Source: Falsiroseomonas frigidaquae
GTDB lineage: Bacteria > Pseudomonadota > Alphaproteobacteria > Acetobacterales > Acetobacteraceae
DNA: 64,000 nt
Reading direction: 5' to 3'
NCBI RefSeq assembly: GCF_012163145.1
Contig: NZ_JAAVTX010000004.1
Coordinates: 434,001 to 498,000, forward strand
Shown here: piece by piece, positions 1-10,282 of the stretch
Layout of the letters: each line of letters starts with the position of its first letter
Numbering within the stretch: the stretch's first letter is position 1
Position numbers and translations under genes: made by a program
The notes under the pieces: model-generated
What the model was told of the DNA's origin: nothing
Database searches by the model: none
What the model saw: the letters and a program-made list of their open reading frames with translations, nothing else

Positions 1-157
1 AACACTAACCAGGCCCGCAGGGGCCCCGCCTACCCCAGACCTGATCCACGACTCTCGCGGAACGGCCCGAATCAGGCATGCAACGGCGAAGAGCGGCCGG
101 AGGAACCTCCGGACCGCAGGGGCCGGGTGCTACACCGCCCCCCCTGCGGGAGTCAAG
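1..157. other. Intergenic region downstream of adk with two hairpins
   Basis: No gene is supported here. Two inverted repeats are visible. One has arms at 97-103 and 106-112 (CCGGAGG/CCTCCGG, two-base loop). The other has perfect 9-bp arms at 114-122 and 141-149 (CCGCAGGGG/CCCCTGCGG). Both would form in the RNA leaving adk on the minus strand. No T-run follows, so they may be processing or attenuation structures rather than an intrinsic terminator. In related genomes rpsM follows adk and would lie just left of the window; that is expectation, not something seen. Confidence 0.5.
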
Positions 158-814
158 TCATACGGCCTTGGGGTCGAGGAGCGCGGCCAGTTGCCGCGTC
201 ACCTCGTCCATCTCGGCCATGCCGTCCACATGCTTCAGCTTCCCCTGTGCGGCGTAGTGCGGCAACAGGGGCGCGGTCTGCCGGTGGTAGGCCTCCAGGC
301 GCGCAGCCACCGTCTCCGCCCTGTCATCAGCGCGGCGGGTGAACTCCGTGCTGCCGCAGACGTCGCAGATTCCGGTGACCTTCGGCGCCTTGAAACGGTC
401 GTGGTAGCCCTCACCGCACTTGGCGCAGGTGAAGCGGCCGGCGATTCGCTCGACCAGCGCGGCATCGTCCACCTTCAGCTCGATCACCTGCTCCAGCGGC
501 AGCGAACGCTCCGCCAGCATGCCGTCCAGCGCCTGCGCCTGCGGCACGGTGCGCGGAAAGCCGTCCAGGATGAAGCCCTTGGCGACATCCGGAGCCTGCA
601 CGCGGGCCGCCAGCATGCCGATCAGGATACTGTCCGGCACCAGCTCGCCGCGCTCCATGATCGCCTTGGCCTCGCGGCCAATGGCAGATCCCGACTTCAC
701 CTCGGCCCGCAGCATGTCACCGGTCGCGATCTGCACGACGCCATAGCGTTCTTCGAGCCGCTTTGCCTGCGTGCCCTTGCCGGCGCCCGGGGGCCCCAGC
801 AGAATCAACCTCAT
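158..814 (-). CDS. adk: Adenylate kinase, zinc-lid form
   Basis: Interconverts ATP plus AMP and two ADP in the cytoplasm, so it balances the adenylate pool. The 218-residue protein has the P-loop GPPGAGKGT at residues 7-15, the DGFPRT motif near 84-89, and a long LID. The LID carries four cysteines (C130, C133, C150, C153) in two CxxC pairs, the structural zinc-site form of the enzyme. Its ATG overlaps the secY stop by four bases (ATGA), so it is translationally coupled as the last gene of the spc operon seen in this window. Confidence 0.97.
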   Translation of the reverse strand: MRLILLGPPGAGKGTQAKRLEERYGVVQIATGDMLRAEVKSGSAIGREAKAIMERGELVPDSILIGMLAARVQAPDVAKGFILDGFPRTVPQAQALDGMLAERSLPLEQVIELKVDDAALVERIAGRFTCAKCGEGYHDRFKAPKVTGICDVCGSTEFTRRADDRAETVAARLEAYHRQTAPLLPHYAAQGKLKHVDGMAEMDEVTRQLAALLDPKAV

Positions 815-2178
815 CGCCCGCGTCCCCCGGGTTGCGTGCCACGGCCACCGAGCCGAGCCTTCTTGATCAGCCCTTCATACTGATGGGCGAACAGATGTGA
901 CTGAACCTGCGCCACCGTGTCCATGGTGACGGAGACGATGATGAGCAGCGACGTTCCCCCGAAGTAGAAGGGCACGCCGTAGTTCGAAATGAGGATCTCC
1001 GGCAGGATGCAGACGACGGAGAGGTAGATGGCACCCACCGCCGTCAGCCGCGTCAGAACCCGGTCGAAATATTGCGCCGTCGGCAGGCCAGGCCGGATGC
1101 CCGGTACAAAGCCGCCATACTTGCGCAGATTGTCCGCCGTCTCCTGCGGGTTGAACACGACCGCGGTGTAGAAGAAGGCGAAGAACACGATCAGCGCCAG
1201 GTACAGCGCCATGTACAGCGGCTGCCCATGCGCCAGAAGGTTGGCGACATCCGTGACCCAGGACTGCTCAGTCTGATCGGTGCGGAAGGCCGCAAAGGTG
1301 GCGGGCAGCAGCAGCAGCGAAGACGCGAAGATCGGCGGCATCACGCCGGCGGTGTTCAGCTTCAGCGGCAGGTGCGTGTTCTCGCCGCCAAACATCCGGT
1401 TGCCAACCTGGCGCTTCGGATACTGCACCGGGATGCGCCGCTGTGCCCGCTCCACGAACACCACCAGGGCGATCACCAGCAGCGCGACGACCAGGAAGGC
1501 CATGATGAAGAAGGTGGACAGCGCACCGGTCCGGCCCAGCTCCAGCGTGCTGGCCAGCGCGGAGGGCAGGTTCGCGACGATGCCGGCGAAGATGATCAGG
1601 CTGATGCCATTGCCGATGCCGCGGGCGGTGATCTGCTCGCCCAGCCACATCAGGAACATGGTGCCGCCAACCAGCGTGATGACGCAGGAAACGCGGAAGA
1701 ACCAACCCGGATCATGCACCGCCGCGCCGAAGCTGCCGCGCAGGCTCTCAAGACCCACGGCAATGCCGTATGCCTGGAAGATCGCGATGAACAGGCACAG
1801 GTAGCGCGTGTACTGGTTGAGCTTCTTCCGCCCCGACTCGCCTTCCTTCTTCAGGGCTTCCCAGGAAGGAATCGCGGCCGTCATCAACTGCACGATGATG
1901 CTGGCGGAGATGTAGGGCATGATGTTGAGCGCGAAGATCGTCATGCGACCAAGCGCACCGCCGGTGAACATGTCGAACATGCCCAGGATGCCGCCGCCCA
2001 TCTGCTGGAGCAGCTCGGCCATCACGCCGGCATCGATCCCCGGCACCGGGACATAGGAGCCGATCCGGTACACGATCAGGGCGCCCAGGGTGAACCAAAG
2101 CCGATTCTTCAGCTCGGTCGCCTTGGCCAGCACCCCGAGATTCAGATTGGCCGCAAGCTGTTCGGCGGCGGACGCCAT
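811..2178 (-). CDS. secY: Protein translocase subunit SecY
   Basis: Central channel of the Sec translocon in the inner membrane, partner of SecE and SecG. The 455-residue protein has about ten hydrophobic segments and the family signatures, including PGIDAG near the N-terminus and ANLPSAL in the middle. The ATG at 2178 is preferred over an upstream frame extension because the strong ribosome site AGGAGGGA lies just before it and the product then begins MASAAEQL, like homologs. It follows rplO after a 132-bp gap and overlaps adk by four bases. Confidence 0.97.
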   Translation of the reverse strand: MASAAEQLAANLNLGVLAKATELKNRLWFTLGALIVYRIGSYVPVPGIDAGVMAELLQQMGGGILGMFDMFTGGALGRMTIFALNIMPYISASIIVQLMTAAIPSWEALKKEGESGRKKLNQYTRYLCLFIAIFQAYGIAVGLESLRGSFGAAVHDPGWFFRVSCVITLVGGTMFLMWLGEQITARGIGNGISLIIFAGIVANLPSALASTLELGRTGALSTFFIMAFLVVALLVIALVVFVERAQRRIPVQYPKRQVGNRMFGGENTHLPLKLNTAGVMPPIFASSLLLLPATFAAFRTDQTEQSWVTDVANLLAHGQPLYMALYLALIVFFAFFYTAVVFNPQETADNLRKYGGFVPGIRPGLPTAQYFDRVLTRLTAVGAIYLSVVCILPEILISNYGVPFYFGGTSLLIIVSVTMDTVAQVQSHLFAHQYEGLIKKARLGGRGTQPGGRGR

Positions 2179-2310
2179 GTGCGATCCCTCCTCGCGAAAG
2201 CGGCGCCCCCATGCCACGCCGAGAAGGCAGGCCCGGGACGCCGCGTCGCAGCTATCCTAAAGTGCCGCCCAGGACCCAAGGGTGCAAGGGCGGCAACAGC
2301 CTTCCGAAGC

Positions 2311-2805
2311 TCAGGCTTCCTCGGCCTGGGCCTCGGCCGGCGCGACCAGGACGGTCAGCGTGCCGCCCGCGGCCGCGATCGCCGCAGCCGCCGCGGCGGA
2401 GGCGCCCGAAACCGTCAGCGTCACCGCACGCGTGATCTCGCCCGTGGCCAGCAGCCGCACGCCCGCGTAACGCGGCGCGGAGCGCACCACGCCGGAGGCC
2501 TGCAGCATCGCCTCGTCGATCGTCCCCTCGGACGGCAGACGCCCATCGGCGATCGCCTTGTCCAGCGCGCCGAGGTTCAACGGCGCGTACAGCTTGCGGA
2601 ACGGGTTGACGAAGCCCCGCTTCGGCAGACGACGATAGATCGGGAGCTGACCGCCCTCGAACCCATTCAGCGTCACGCCGGTGCGGGCCTTCTGGCCCTT
2701 CACGCCGCGGCCGGAGGTCTTGCCCTTGCCGGAGCCAATGCCCCGGCCGATGCGCTTGAACGTCGGCCGGGCGCCGTCGTTGTCGCGGATTTCGTTGAGC
2801 TTCAT
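2311..2805 (-). CDS. rplO: 50S ribosomal protein L15
   Basis: Large-subunit protein that binds 23S rRNA late in assembly. At 164 residues it is slightly longer than the usual 145-150. The N-terminal glycine- and basic-rich segment ([15 protein letters not shown]) that threads into rRNA is present. The C-terminus ends in an alanine-rich tail with acidic residues (AEAQAEEA), which accounts for the extra length. It sits between rpmD, one base upstream, and secY, as in the standard spc operon. Confidence 0.97.
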   Translation of the reverse strand: MKLNEIRDNDGARPTFKRIGRGIGSGKGKTSGRGVKGQKARTGVTLNGFEGGQLPIYRRLPKRGFVNPFRKLYAPLNLGALDKAIADGRLPSEGTIDEAMLQASGVVRSAPRYAGVRLLATGEITRAVTLTVSGASAAAAAAIAAAGGTLTVLVAPAEAQAEEA

Positions 2806-2806
2806 G

Positions 2807-3025
2807 TTATTCCCCGTCCACCTTCACCAGGTGGGCGACCTTACGGATCATGCCGCGAACGGAGGGGGTATCCTCCAGTTCGCTGCTCCGCCGGATCTTG
2901 TTGAGACCGAGGCCGATCAACGTCTCCCGCTGACCCGGCTTCCGGCCGATGGGCGACCCGGTCTGGGTCACCTTCACGGTCTTCGTCGCGCCCTTGGGCG
3001 CGCCCAACTGGGCTTCCTCAGACAT
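2807..3025 (-). CDS. rpmD: 50S ribosomal protein L30
   Basis: Small large-subunit protein of 72 residues, with an N-terminal extension of about ten residues relative to the usual 59-61. The family core is recognisable in [19 protein letters not shown] and the downstream LGLNKI motif. The ATG at 3025 lies inside the last codons of rpsE, an 8-bp overlap that implies coupled translation. Upstream in-frame codons give only an arginine run inside rpsE, so the internal ATG is the likely start. Confidence 0.95.
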   Translation of the reverse strand: MSEEAQLGAPKGATKTVKVTQTGSPIGRKPGQRETLIGLGLNKIRRSSELEDTPSVRGMIRKVAHLVKVDGE

Positions 3026-3659
3026 TCGCAGCAGCCTCCGGCGCCGCACCCTCGGCGGCGTCCTTGCGCGGACCGAGCAGGTCCGAGACCTTCTTGCCGC
3101 GGCGCGCTGCGACAGCCCGCGGGCTGGTGCAACGGCCGAGCGCGGCGAAGGTCGCCTTCACCATGTTATGCGGGTTCGTCGTGCCGGTGCACTTGGCGAC
3201 GACGTCGCCCATGCCCAGCGTCTCGAACACCGCACGCATCGGACCGCCGGCGATGATGCCGGTACCGGCCGGTGCGGCGCGCAGGATGACGCGGCCGGCA
3301 CCGAACTCGCCGACCTGGTCGTGGTGCAGGGTACGGCCCTCGCGCATCGGCACGCGGATCATCGTGCGCTTGGCACGCTCCGTCGCCTTGCGGATTGCCT
3401 CCGGCACCTCACGCGCCTTACCGGCGCCCCAGCCCACGCGGCCCTTCTGGTCGCCAACGACGACCAGCGCGGCGAAGCTGAAGCGACGGCCGCCCTTCAC
3501 CACCTTGGCAACGCGGTTGATGGTGACGAGCTTGTCCTTCAGCTCATCCCCGTCCTGCCGGTCCTGCCGATTCTCATTGCGGTCACGACCGCGGCCGCGG
3601 CGACGATCGCCACCCTCACCGCCACCGCCGCCCTCGCCGCTCCTGGGTTCCCGTGCCAT
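3018..3659 (-). CDS. rpsE: 30S ribosomal protein S5 with Gly/Arg/Asp-rich N-terminus
   Basis: Small-subunit protein of the decoding-fidelity region, contacting S4 and S8. The core from about residue 40 ([20 protein letters not shown]) is typical. It follows a 38-residue low-complexity leader of Gly, Arg, Asp and Glu not found in short S5 proteins. The tail after about residue 200 is Ala- and Glu-rich. Total length is 213 residues against about 166 in E. coli. Neighbours are rplR and rpmD in conserved order. Confidence 0.96.
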   Translation of the reverse strand: MAREPRSGEGGGGGEGGDRRRGRGRDRNENRQDRQDGDELKDKLVTINRVAKVVKGGRRFSFAALVVVGDQKGRVGWGAGKAREVPEAIRKATERAKRTMIRVPMREGRTLHHDQVGEFGAGRVILRAAPAGTGIIAGGPMRAVFETLGMGDVVAKCTGTTNPHNMVKATFAALGRCTSPRAVAARRGKKVSDLLGPRKDAAEGAAPEAAANV

Positions 3660-3670
3660 TCCCGAACTCC

Positions 3671-4036
3671 TCAGAAGGAGAGGCCGCCCTCACGGGCAGC
3701 CTCCGCGAGTGCCTTGACCCGGCCGTGATACAGATACGGCCCACGGTCGAACACCACTTCCACCACGCCGGCGGCCAGCGCACGCTCCGCCACCAGCTTG
3801 CCGACGGCCGCCGCGGCGTCCTTGTCGGCGCCGGTCTTCAGCTCTTCGCGCATCGGCTTCTCGATCGAGGAGGCAGCGGCAACGGTGCGGCCGGCCTTGT
3901 CGTCGATGATCTGCGCGTAGATGTGCTTGCCCGAGCGGAACACGGACAGGCGCACGCGCCCACCCGACTTCATCTTGAGCTGGTAGCGCAGCCGCGAACG
4001 GCGGCGCTCCGTCAGTGCGAGCTTCTTGTCGGCCAT
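3671..4036 (-). CDS. rplR: 50S ribosomal protein L18
   Basis: Binds 5S rRNA together with L5 and helps place it in the large subunit. The 121-residue length is normal. The family pattern [18 protein letters not shown] and the C-terminal [20 protein letters not shown] are clear. The gene shares one base with the rplF stop codon at 4036 and is followed by rpsE after an 11-bp gap. Confidence 0.97.
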   Translation of the reverse strand: MADKKLALTERRRSRLRYQLKMKSGGRVRLSVFRSGKHIYAQIIDDKAGRTVAAASSIEKPMREELKTGADKDAAAAVGKLVAERALAAGVVEVVFDRGPYLYHGRVKALAEAAREGGLSF

Positions 4037-4569
4037 TACTTCTTCTTACCCTCCTTCCGGAGGATCACCTCGTTATCGTACCGCACGCCCTTGCCCTTGT
4101 AGGGCTCCGGGCCACGATACGCGCGGATCTCAGAGGCCACCTGGCCAACCTGGCGCTTGTCAGCGCCTTCCACCTTGATGGAGGTCGGCTTCTCGCAGGT
4201 GATCTTGATGCCCGCCGGGATCGGATAGCGGATATCGTGGCTGTAGCCGAGGTTGAGCACCAGCTCCTTCCCCTGCACCGCCGCACGATAGCCGGTGCCG
4301 GTGATCTCCATGTTCCGGGTGAACCCGGTGGAGACGCCCGTCACCATGCTCTGGATCAGGCTGCGCGTGGTGCCCCACATGGTGCGGGCCTTGCGGTCCG
4401 CGCCACGCGGCGCCACGGCGACTTCGCCGCCCTCGATGGTAACGTCCACCTCTTCCGTCAGGTCGAGCGAAAGCTCGCCATTCTTGCCCTTGGCCACGAT
4501 CTTGCGGCCCTGCAGCGCCACCTGGACGCCTGCAGGAACCGGGACCGGATATTTACCGACGCGAGACAT
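4036..4569 (-). CDS. rplF: 50S ribosomal protein L6
   Basis: Large-subunit protein near the GTPase centre and sarcin-ricin loop. The 177-residue product begins [12 protein letters not shown], the usual start of the family. The ATG at 4569 is preceded by GGGAGGAT, a good ribosome site, which supports it over the longer open frame. The C-terminal signature [12 protein letters not shown] is present near residue 150-165, before a lysine-rich end. Confidence 0.97.
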   Translation of the reverse strand: MSRVGKYPVPVPAGVQVALQGRKIVAKGKNGELSLDLTEEVDVTIEGGEVAVAPRGADRKARTMWGTTRSLIQSMVTGVSTGFTRNMEITGTGYRAAVQGKELVLNLGYSHDIRYPIPAGIKITCEKPTSIKVEGADKRQVGQVASEIRAYRGPEPYKGKGVRYDNEVILRKEGKKK

Positions 4570-4582
4570 GTCTATCCTCCCG

Positions 4583-4981
4583 TCAGAACACGCGGCAGAG
4601 GACTTCGCCGCCAACATTGGCAGCGCGGGCCTCATTGTCGCTCATCACGCCCTTCGGCGTGGACAGGATGGAGATGCCGAGGCCGGAGTAGAACTTCGGC
4701 AGCTCCGCGATCTTGGAGTAGACGCGGCGGCCCGGCTTGGACACGCGTGCGATCTCCTTGATGGCGGGCTCGCCCTCGGAATACTTCAGCTCGATGCTGA
4801 TCACCTTGATGCCCGGGCGCAGCTGCTCGGTCGCGAAGGCGCGGATGTAACCCTCGCGCTTCAGCACATCGAGCACACTCTCCCGCAGGCGGGAGGCCGG
4901 CGCCACGCAACGGCTCTGCCGTGCGCGCTGGGCATTTCGGATACGGGTGAGCATGTCACCCAACGGATCGGACAGCGACAT
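4583..4981 (-). CDS. rpsH: 30S ribosomal protein S8
   Basis: Primary 16S rRNA-binding protein and, in enteric bacteria, the translational repressor of the spc operon. The 132-residue protein starts [18 protein letters not shown] and ends with the conserved [13 protein letters not shown] and GGEVLCRVF. It lies 12 bp after rpsN and 13 bp before rplF. Whether S8 represses this operon through a target in rplE cannot be told from the sequence alone. Confidence 0.97.
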   Translation of the reverse strand: MSLSDPLGDMLTRIRNAQRARQSRCVAPASRLRESVLDVLKREGYIRAFATEQLRPGIKVISIELKYSEGEPAIKEIARVSKPGRRVYSKIAELPKFYSGLGISILSTPKGVMSDNEARAANVGGEVLCRVF

Positions 4982-4993
4982 TCGCGGCCCTCC

Positions 4994-5299
4994 TTACCAG
5001 CTGGCCTTAACCAGCCCCGGGATCTGGCCATTATTGGCGAGATCACGGAGCTGGTTACGGCTGAGCTTGAACTTGCGGTAGTTCCCGCGGGGACGGCCAG
5101 TAAGCTCGCAGCGCAGGCGCACGCGATTCTTGGCGCCGTTGCGCGGCAACTGCGCCAGCTTCAGCGTCGCCTCGAAGCGTTCCTCGACCGGCAGCTCGCG
5201 ATCCATCACGACCGCCTTGAGGGCGGCGCGCTTGGGCGCATGCAGCTTCGAGAGCCGTTCACGACGCTTGTTCTTCATAACAGACGAGGTCTTGGCCAT
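4994..5299 (-). CDS. rpsN: 30S ribosomal protein S14, zinc-independent form
   Basis: Small-subunit head protein. The 101-residue product is the longer C-minus type. It has a single cysteine, in the [12 protein letters not shown] motif, and lacks the paired CxxC motifs of the short zinc form. The C-terminal [19 protein letters not shown] matches the family well. It lies 54 bp downstream of rplE in the normal spc order. Confidence 0.97.
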   Translation of the reverse strand: MAKTSSVMKNKRRERLSKLHAPKRAALKAVVMDRELPVEERFEATLKLAQLPRNGAKNRVRLRCELTGRPRGNYRKFKLSRNQLRDLANNGQIPGLVKASW

Positions 5300-5353
5300 A
5301 CCGTCTAAAATCCTCCGGAACCTGCCTGACGAGATGTCGGGCGGTTTTCCAAA

Positions 5354-6055
5354 TCAGTTGGCGAAAGGAAGGTCGAACGCCTTGAGCAGGGCCTTCGCTT
5401 CCTTGTCGGTCTTCGCGGTCGTCACGAACTGGATGTCCATGCCGCGCACCGTGTCCACCTTGTCGTAGTTGATCTCGGGGAACACGATCTGCTCCTTCAG
5501 GCCCATGGCATAGTTGCCACGGCCGTCAAAGCCACGATTGCCCGGGATACCACGGAAGTCACGCACGCGCGGCAGAGCAATGGTCACCAAGCGGTCGAGA
5601 AACTCGAACATCCGGCCCTTGCGGAGCGTGACCTTGCAGCCGATCGCCTGGCCTTCGCGGATCTTGAAGCCCGCGATCGCCTTGCGAGCCTTGGTCTTCA
5701 CCGGCTTCTGGCCGGAGATCGCCATCAGGTCCGCAACGGCGGCATCGAGCTTCTTCTGGTCGCCGGCGGCTTCGCCGACGCCCATGTTGATCACGATCTT
5801 CTCCAGCTTCGGAACCTGCATCGGGTTCTTGTAGCCGAACTCCTCGGAGAGCGCCTTGCGGATCTCATCCTCGTAGCGGCGCCGCATGCGCGGCTGCTCG
5901 GCCGGCGAGGCCTGCGCCGCACCAGCCTTGGCGACCGCGGCCGGAGAGGCCGGCGCAATGCGCTGCTCGCCACCCTTGGCGGCGGGCGCGGCGTTGCTCT
6001 TCTTCGGGGGCGTCGACTTGGCCGGAGCCTTGCCGCCCTTCTTGGTCCCGCTCAT
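5354..6055 (-). CDS. rplE: 50S ribosomal protein L5 with a 56-residue N-terminal extension
   Basis: Binds 5S rRNA and contacts the P-site tRNA. The canonical L5 body starts near residue 57 ([13 protein letters not shown]) and continues through [18 protein letters not shown] and the C-terminal [15 protein letters not shown]. Total length is 233 residues against about 179 in E. coli. The extra N-terminus is rich in Ala, Lys and Pro. The upstream ATG at 6055 overlaps the rplX stop by four bases (ATGA), whereas the internal ATG has no visible ribosome site. That favours the long form being made. Confidence 0.95.
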   Translation of the reverse strand: MSGTKKGGKAPAKSTPPKKSNAAPAAKGGEQRIAPASPAAVAKAGAAQASPAEQPRMRRRYEDEIRKALSEEFGYKNPMQVPKLEKIVINMGVGEAAGDQKKLDAAVADLMAISGQKPVKTKARKAIAGFKIREGQAIGCKVTLRKGRMFEFLDRLVTIALPRVRDFRGIPGNRGFDGRGNYAMGLKEQIVFPEINYDKVDTVRGMDIQFVTTAKTDKEAKALLKAFDLPFAN

Positions 6056-6372
6056 TGGTCAATCACCTCGCCGGAGGGCTTGGCCACGCGCACCTTGCGG
6101 CCATCCTCGAGCACCTTGAAGCCAACCCGCGTCGCCTTGCCGGACACCGGGTCGAGCAGCGCCAGGTTGGAGAGGTCGATCGGACCCTCCTTCTCGACGA
6201 TGCCACCCGGCTTGCCCATGCCCTGCGGCTTGGTGTGGCGCTTCACCATGTTCACGCCCTGTACGAAGGCGCGGTTTTCCTCGGGCACGACGCGAATGAC
6301 ATCGCCCTTCTTGCCCTTGTCGCGACCGGCGAGAACCTCGACCCGGTCGCCCTTCTTGATCTTCGCGGCCAT
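6052..6372 (-). CDS. rplX: 50S ribosomal protein L24
   Basis: Assembly-initiating protein of the large subunit. The 106-residue product has the KOW motif near its start ([20 protein letters not shown]) and the conserved [10 protein letters not shown] segment around residues 40-50. It is followed by rplE with a 4-bp overlap and preceded by rplN with a 4-bp gap, so the three are tightly coupled. Confidence 0.97.
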   Translation of the reverse strand: MAAKIKKGDRVEVLAGRDKGKKGDVIRVVPEENRAFVQGVNMVKRHTKPQGMGKPGGIVEKEGPIDLSNLALLDPVSGKATRVGFKVLEDGRKVRVAKPSGEVIDQ

Positions 6373-6376
6373 GGCC

Positions 6377-6745
6377 TTACAGGACCTCCGGCGCCAGCGA
6401 GATGATCTTCATGAACTTGCGCCCACGCAGCTCGCGCACGACCGGTCCGAAGATACGGGTCCCGATCGGCTCGCCCTGCTTGTTGATCAGCACCGCGGCG
6501 TTGTTGTCGAAGCGGATCGCGGTGCCGTCGATGCGCCGCACGGGGTAGGCCGTGCGGACGATGACGGCGCGATGCACCTCGCCCTTCTTCACCTTGGCGC
6601 GGGGAATCGCTTCCTTGACGGAAACGACGATGATGTCACCGACCGACGCCGTACGGCGCTTCGACCCGCCCAGCACCTTGATGCACTGGACGCGGCGCGC
6701 GCCGGAGTTGTCGGCGACGTCGAGGTTGGATTCGACCTGGATCAT
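6377..6745 (-). CDS. rplN: 50S ribosomal protein L14
   Basis: Large-subunit interface protein. The 122-residue length is standard. It begins [18 protein letters not shown] and contains [20 protein letters not shown], both hallmarks of the family, and ends in IISLAPEVL. It starts the spc part of the run, 12 bp after rpsQ, with no gap large enough for an obvious separate promoter. Confidence 0.97.
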   Translation of the reverse strand: MIQVESNLDVADNSGARRVQCIKVLGGSKRRTASVGDIIVVSVKEAIPRAKVKKGEVHRAVIVRTAYPVRRIDGTAIRFDNNAAVLINKQGEPIGTRIFGPVVRELRGRKFMKIISLAPEVL

Positions 6746-6757
6746 GCCCTGTCCGCC

Positions 6758-7075
6758 TCAGCTGGCCGAAGCAGGCGCATCGGCGGCCGGCTTGGCGGCG
6801 ACGACCGGGGCATCGAAGCCCTCCGGACGCTCAACCGCATCACCGTTCCGCGCGACAACCAGCCACGACTTGTTCTTGCTGATCGGGCGGCATTCCTCGA
6901 TCGACACCAGGTCGCCTTCCTTGCAGAGGTTCGCCGCGTCATGCGCTGCGTACTTCTTGGAACGGCGGATGAACTTCTTGTAGAGCGGATGCATCACGCG
7001 ACGCTCGACCAAGACGGTGATCGTCTTGTCGGTCTTGTCGCTGACCACCCGGCCCGTGAGGACGCGCCTCGGCAT
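6758..7075 (-). CDS. rpsQ: 30S ribosomal protein S17 with a C-terminal extension
   Basis: Primary rRNA-binding protein of the small subunit. The OB-fold body ([47 protein letters not shown]) is complete by about residue 80. A further 25 residues rich in Ala and Pro extend the product to 105, against about 84 in E. coli. The same habit of Ala-rich tails appears in L15, S5 and L5 of this operon. Confidence 0.96.
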   Translation of the reverse strand: MPRRVLTGRVVSDKTDKTITVLVERRVMHPLYKKFIRRSKKYAAHDAANLCKEGDLVSIEECRPISKNKSWLVVARNGDAVERPEGFDAPVVAAKPAADAPASAS

Positions 7076-7087
7076 CGCCCGAACCCC

Positions 7088-7303
7088 TTAAGCTTGCTTC
7101 GCCGAGACGCGGACGCGCTCGGTCATGATCGTCTTCGCCCGCGCGATATCCCGGCGAACTTCCTTGATGCGACCCGTCGCCTCAAGCTGGCCGGTGGCCC
7201 GCTGGAAGCGCAGGTTGAACTGCTCCTTCCGAAGGTTCACCAGCATCTCCTGCAGCTCGTCCGGGGTCTTGGCCCGCACGTCCGCGATCTTCGTCTGCGC
7301 CAT
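7088..7303 (-). CDS. rpmC: 50S ribosomal protein L29
   Basis: Small helical protein at the exit-tunnel mouth, next to L23 and part of the platform for trigger factor and SRP. The 71-residue product has the family pattern [20 protein letters not shown] and a conserved [10 protein letters not shown] segment. It lies between rplP, one base away, and rpsQ. Confidence 0.96.
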   Translation of the reverse strand: MAQTKIADVRAKTPDELQEMLVNLRKEQFNLRFQRATGQLEATGRIKEVRRDIARAKTIMTERVRVSAKQA

Positions 7304-7304
7304 C

Positions 7305-7730
7305 TCAGGCCTCCGCCGTGGCGCCGAGGCGCGTCACGATCTTCGTCTTGATCGGCAGCTTCGCCGCACCCAGCTCGAGCGCCTCGCGGGCGATGTCACC
7401 GGACACGCCATCCAGCTCGAACATGATCCGGCCCGGCTTCACCCGTGCCACCCAATACTCCGGCGCGCCCTTGCCGGAGCCCATGCGGACCTCGGCGGGC
7501 TTGGTCGAGACGGGAACGTCCGGGAAAATCCGGATCCAGACCCGCCCCTGGCGCTTCATGGCGCGCGTGATCGCACGCCGCGCCGCCTCGATCTGCCGCG
7601 CCGTCACCCGCTCGGGCTCCAGCGCCTTCAGGCCGAAACCGCCGAAGGTCAGGGTAAAGCCGCCACGGGCGATACCCTTGATGCGGCCCTTATGGGCCTT
7701 GCGAAACGTCGTGCGCTTAGGCTGCAGCAT
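7305..7730 (-). CDS. rplP: 50S ribosomal protein L16
   Basis: Large-subunit protein near the A-site and peptidyl-transferase centre. The 141-residue product starts [16 protein letters not shown] and carries the signature [20 protein letters not shown] near residues 80-100. Length and order (rpsC, rplP, rpmC) are standard for the S10 operon. Confidence 0.97.
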   Translation of the reverse strand: MLQPKRTTFRKAHKGRIKGIARGGFTLTFGGFGLKALEPERVTARQIEAARRAITRAMKRQGRVWIRIFPDVPVSTKPAEVRMGSGKGAPEYWVARVKPGRIMFELDGVSGDIAREALELGAAKLPIKTKIVTRLGATAEA

Positions 7731-7742
7731 GATGCATTACTC

Positions 7743-8420
7743 TCAGCGCTGAGGCGCTTGTTCCGCGGCGCGCTTGTCCTGCGCCATCGGATCATGGGCC
7801 ATGACCTCGCCCTTGAAGATCCAGACCTTGACACCGCAGGTGCCGTAGGTGGTCTTCGCGGTAGCGACGCCGAAATCGATATCCGCACGCAGCGTGTGCA
7901 ACGGCACACGGCCTTCGCGGTACCACTCCATCCGCGCGATCTCCGCCCCGCCGAGACGGCCGGAGCAGTTGATGCGGATGCCGCCGGCGCCGAGGCGCAT
8001 GGCGGACTGCACGGCACGCTTCATCGCGCGGCGGAACGCCACGCGGCGCTCCAGCTGCTGCGCGATGCTCTCGGCCACCAGGGTGGCATCGATTTCCGGC
8101 TTGCGGATCTCAACGATGTTCAGCGAGACCTCGGCCCCGGCCATCTTCGCCAGGTCCTTCCGCAGGTTCTCGATGTCCGCGCCCTTCTTGCCGATCACGA
8201 CGCCCGGACGGGCGGCATGGATCGTCACGCGGGGCTTCTTCGCCGGACGCTCGATCACCACACGGGACACGCCGGCGCCCTTCAGGCGCTCACGCAGCGT
8301 CTTCCGCAGCTTCAGGTCCTCATGCAGCATCCGCGCGTATTCGTTGTCCGCGTACCAGCGGCTGTCCCACGTGCGGTTGATGCCGAGCCGGAGCCCGATC
8401 GGATTGACTTTGTGACCCAT
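7743..8420 (-). CDS. rpsC: 30S ribosomal protein S3
   Basis: Small-subunit protein lining the mRNA entry channel. The 225-residue product begins [13 protein letters not shown], which fixes the ATG at 8420 over a longer open frame. The KH domain ([17 protein letters not shown]) and the C-terminal S3 domain ([18 protein letters not shown] in outline, written here as [19 protein letters not shown]) are present. One base separates it from rplV. Confidence 0.97.
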   Translation of the reverse strand: MGHKVNPIGLRLGINRTWDSRWYADNEYARMLHEDLKLRKTLRERLKGAGVSRVVIERPAKKPRVTIHAARPGVVIGKKGADIENLRKDLAKMAGAEVSLNIVEIRKPEIDATLVAESIAQQLERRVAFRRAMKRAVQSAMRLGAGGIRINCSGRLGGAEIARMEWYREGRVPLHTLRADIDFGVATAKTTYGTCGVKVWIFKGEVMAHDPMAQDKRAAEQAPQR

Positions 8421-8421
8421 G

Positions 8422-8826
8422 TTACGCGGCCTCCTGCTGTGCCGCCGGCGCCGGAACAGTCTGCTCCGCCACAACGATCTTCAGATGGCTGAACCACTTC
8501 TCGATCTGCGAGGACCGGCCACGGCCCCGCGCATGGAAGCGCTTCATCACAACGGCGCGCCCAACCTCGGCCTTGGTGACGACCAGGCGGTCGACATCCA
8601 GACTGTGGTTGTTCTCGGCGTTGGCGATCGCGCTTTCGAGCGTCTTCTTCACCGTCTGCGCGATCCGGCGCTTGGAGAAGGTCAGCGTCGCAACGGCGTC
8701 CTGCGCCGTGCGGCCGCGGATCAGCCCCGCCACCAGGTTCAGCTTCCGCGGGCTGATGCGAATGTTCTTCGCAACAGCCTGCGCCTCGGTTTCTGCGAGC
8801 CCGCGCTCGTGCTTCGGCTTGCTCAT
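8422..8826 (-). CDS. rplV: 50S ribosomal protein L22
   Basis: Large-subunit protein whose loop lines the exit tunnel. The 134-residue product has the typical [17 protein letters not shown] segment and the loop-bearing region [17 protein letters not shown] near residues 95-112. A short Ala/Pro-rich tail follows. The gene is packed one base from both rpsS and rpsC. Confidence 0.97.
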   Translation of the reverse strand: MSKPKHERGLAETEAQAVAKNIRISPRKLNLVAGLIRGRTAQDAVATLTFSKRRIAQTVKKTLESAIANAENNHSLDVDRLVVTKAEVGRAVVMKRFHARGRGRSSQIEKWFSHLKIVVAEQTVPAPAAQQEAA

Positions 8827-8827
8827 G

Positions 8828-9106
8828 TCAGCCTCGCTTCGCCTTCTTGTCGGACGAATGTCCGGTGAAGGTGCGCGTCGGCGAGAACTCGCCGAACTTG
8901 TGGCCCACCATGTTCTCGTTCACCTGCACCGGGATGAACTTCTTGCCGTTGTAGACACCGAAGGTCAGGCCGACGAATTGCGGCAGGATCGTGCTGCGGC
9001 GCGACCAGATCTTGATGATCTCGTTGCGGCCCGAAGCGCGAGATGCCTCTGCCTTGTTGAGCAGGTAGCCGTCGACGAACGGCCCCTTCCAGACGCTGCG
9101 CGACAT
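8828..9106 (-). CDS. rpsS: 30S ribosomal protein S19
   Basis: Small-subunit head protein that pairs with S13. The 92-residue product starts [16 protein letters not shown] and includes the conserved [17 protein letters not shown] and [13 protein letters not shown]. Length and position between rplB and rplV are standard. Confidence 0.97.
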   Translation of the reverse strand: MSRSVWKGPFVDGYLLNKAEASRASGRNEIIKIWSRRSTILPQFVGLTFGVYNGKKFIPVQVNENMVGHKFGEFSPTRTFTGHSSDKKAKRG

Positions 9107-9111
9107 TGCCG

Positions 9112-9945
9112 TCAGCCCTTCGTCGCGTTGCGGCGCCGGACGATGAGCCGGTCCGTACGCTTGTTGTTACGGGTCTTGGCACCCTTGGTGGGCTTGCCCC
9201 ACGGGGTAACCGGGTGGCGACCGCCCGAGGTCCGGCCTTCACCACCACCATGCGGGTGATCGACCGGGTTCATGACGACGCCGCGAACATGCGGACGGAA
9301 GCCCATCCAGCGAGTACGGCCAGCCTTGCCCATCTGCTGGTTGCTGTTGTCCGGGTTGGACACGGCGCCGATGGCAGCCATGCACTCGGCCCGCACCAGG
9401 CGAACCTCACCGGACATCAGCTTCACCTGCGCGTAGCCGGAGTCCTTGCCGACCAGCTGGCAGAAGGTGCCCGCCGAGCGAGCGATCTTGGCACCGGCGC
9501 CCGGCTTCATCTCCAGGCAGTGGATGATGGTGCCGACCGGGATATTGGCCAGCGGCATCGCATTGCCCGGCTTGATGTCGACCTTCTCGCCCGACACCAC
9601 GCTGTCGCCCGCCTTCAGGCGCTGCGGCGCGATGATGTAGGCCAGCTCGCCATCCGCATACTTTAGCAGCGCGATCCAGGCGGAGCGGTTCGGGTCATAT
9701 TCCAGGCGCTCGACAACCGCGGCCACATCATACTTGCGGCGCTTGAAGTCGACGATGCGGTAGGACTGCTTGTGTCCGCCGCCCCGGAACCGAACAGTGG
9801 TACGGCCGTGGTTGTTGCGGCCGCCGGAATGCGACTTGCCCTCGGTCAAACCCTTGACGGGCTTGCCCTTCCACAGATCCGACCGATCGACCAGCACCGT
9901 CCCGCGGAGGGACGCCGTGACCGGGTTGAAATTCTTCAATGCCAT
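9112..9945 (-). CDS. rplB: 50S ribosomal protein L2
   Basis: Large-subunit protein essential for subunit joining and peptidyl transfer. The 277-residue product begins [16 protein letters not shown]. It contains the conserved HPHGGGEGR near residues 225-235, including the histidine region tied to peptidyl-transferase function, and ends in a basic tail. The ATG at 9945 is chosen because the upstream open frame overlaps rplW and lacks family similarity. Confidence 0.97.
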   Translation of the reverse strand: MALKNFNPVTASLRGTVLVDRSDLWKGKPVKGLTEGKSHSGGRNNHGRTTVRFRGGGHKQSYRIVDFKRRKYDVAAVVERLEYDPNRSAWIALLKYADGELAYIIAPQRLKAGDSVVSGEKVDIKPGNAMPLANIPVGTIIHCLEMKPGAGAKIARSAGTFCQLVGKDSGYAQVKLMSGEVRLVRAECMAAIGAVSNPDNSNQQMGKAGRTRWMGFRPHVRGVVMNPVDHPHGGGEGRTSGGRHPVTPWGKPTKGAKTRNNKRTDRLIVRRRNATKG

Positions 9946-9949
9946 GGCG

Positions 9950-10282
9950 TTACGCGAGCCCCGTTGTGAGGTCGATGGTCTGGCCAGCCTGCAGCTTGAC
10001 CACCGCCTTCTTCCAGTCGGACCGCTGGCCCTTGCGCCCACGGAACCGCTTGGCCTTGCCCTTCATCACCAGCGTGTTCACCGCCTCGACCTGGACGTTG
10101 AACAGCTTCTCGACCGCCTGCCGGATCTCCGGCTTGGTCGCATCCAGCGTCACCTTGAAGGTGACCTGGCTGCTCTCGTTCAGGCGGGTCGCCTTTTCCG
10201 TCACCACCGGCGCCAGGATCACCTGGTACAGGCGTTCCGCGGACAGGACCTTGCCGCGCGGCTTGGTTGCCGTCTCGCTCAT
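9950..10282 (-). CDS. rplW: 50S ribosomal protein L23
   Basis: Exit-tunnel protein that docks trigger factor and SRP. The 110-residue product has an N-terminal leader of about 15 residues before [17 protein letters not shown], then [19 protein letters not shown]. It overlaps the rplD stop by four bases and ends four bases before rplB, so the three genes are coupled. Confidence 0.96.
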   Translation of the reverse strand: MSETATKPRGKVLSAERLYQVILAPVVTEKATRLNESSQVTFKVTLDATKPEIRQAVEKLFNVQVEAVNTLVMKGKAKRFRGRKGQRSDWKKAVVKLQAGQTIDLTTGLA

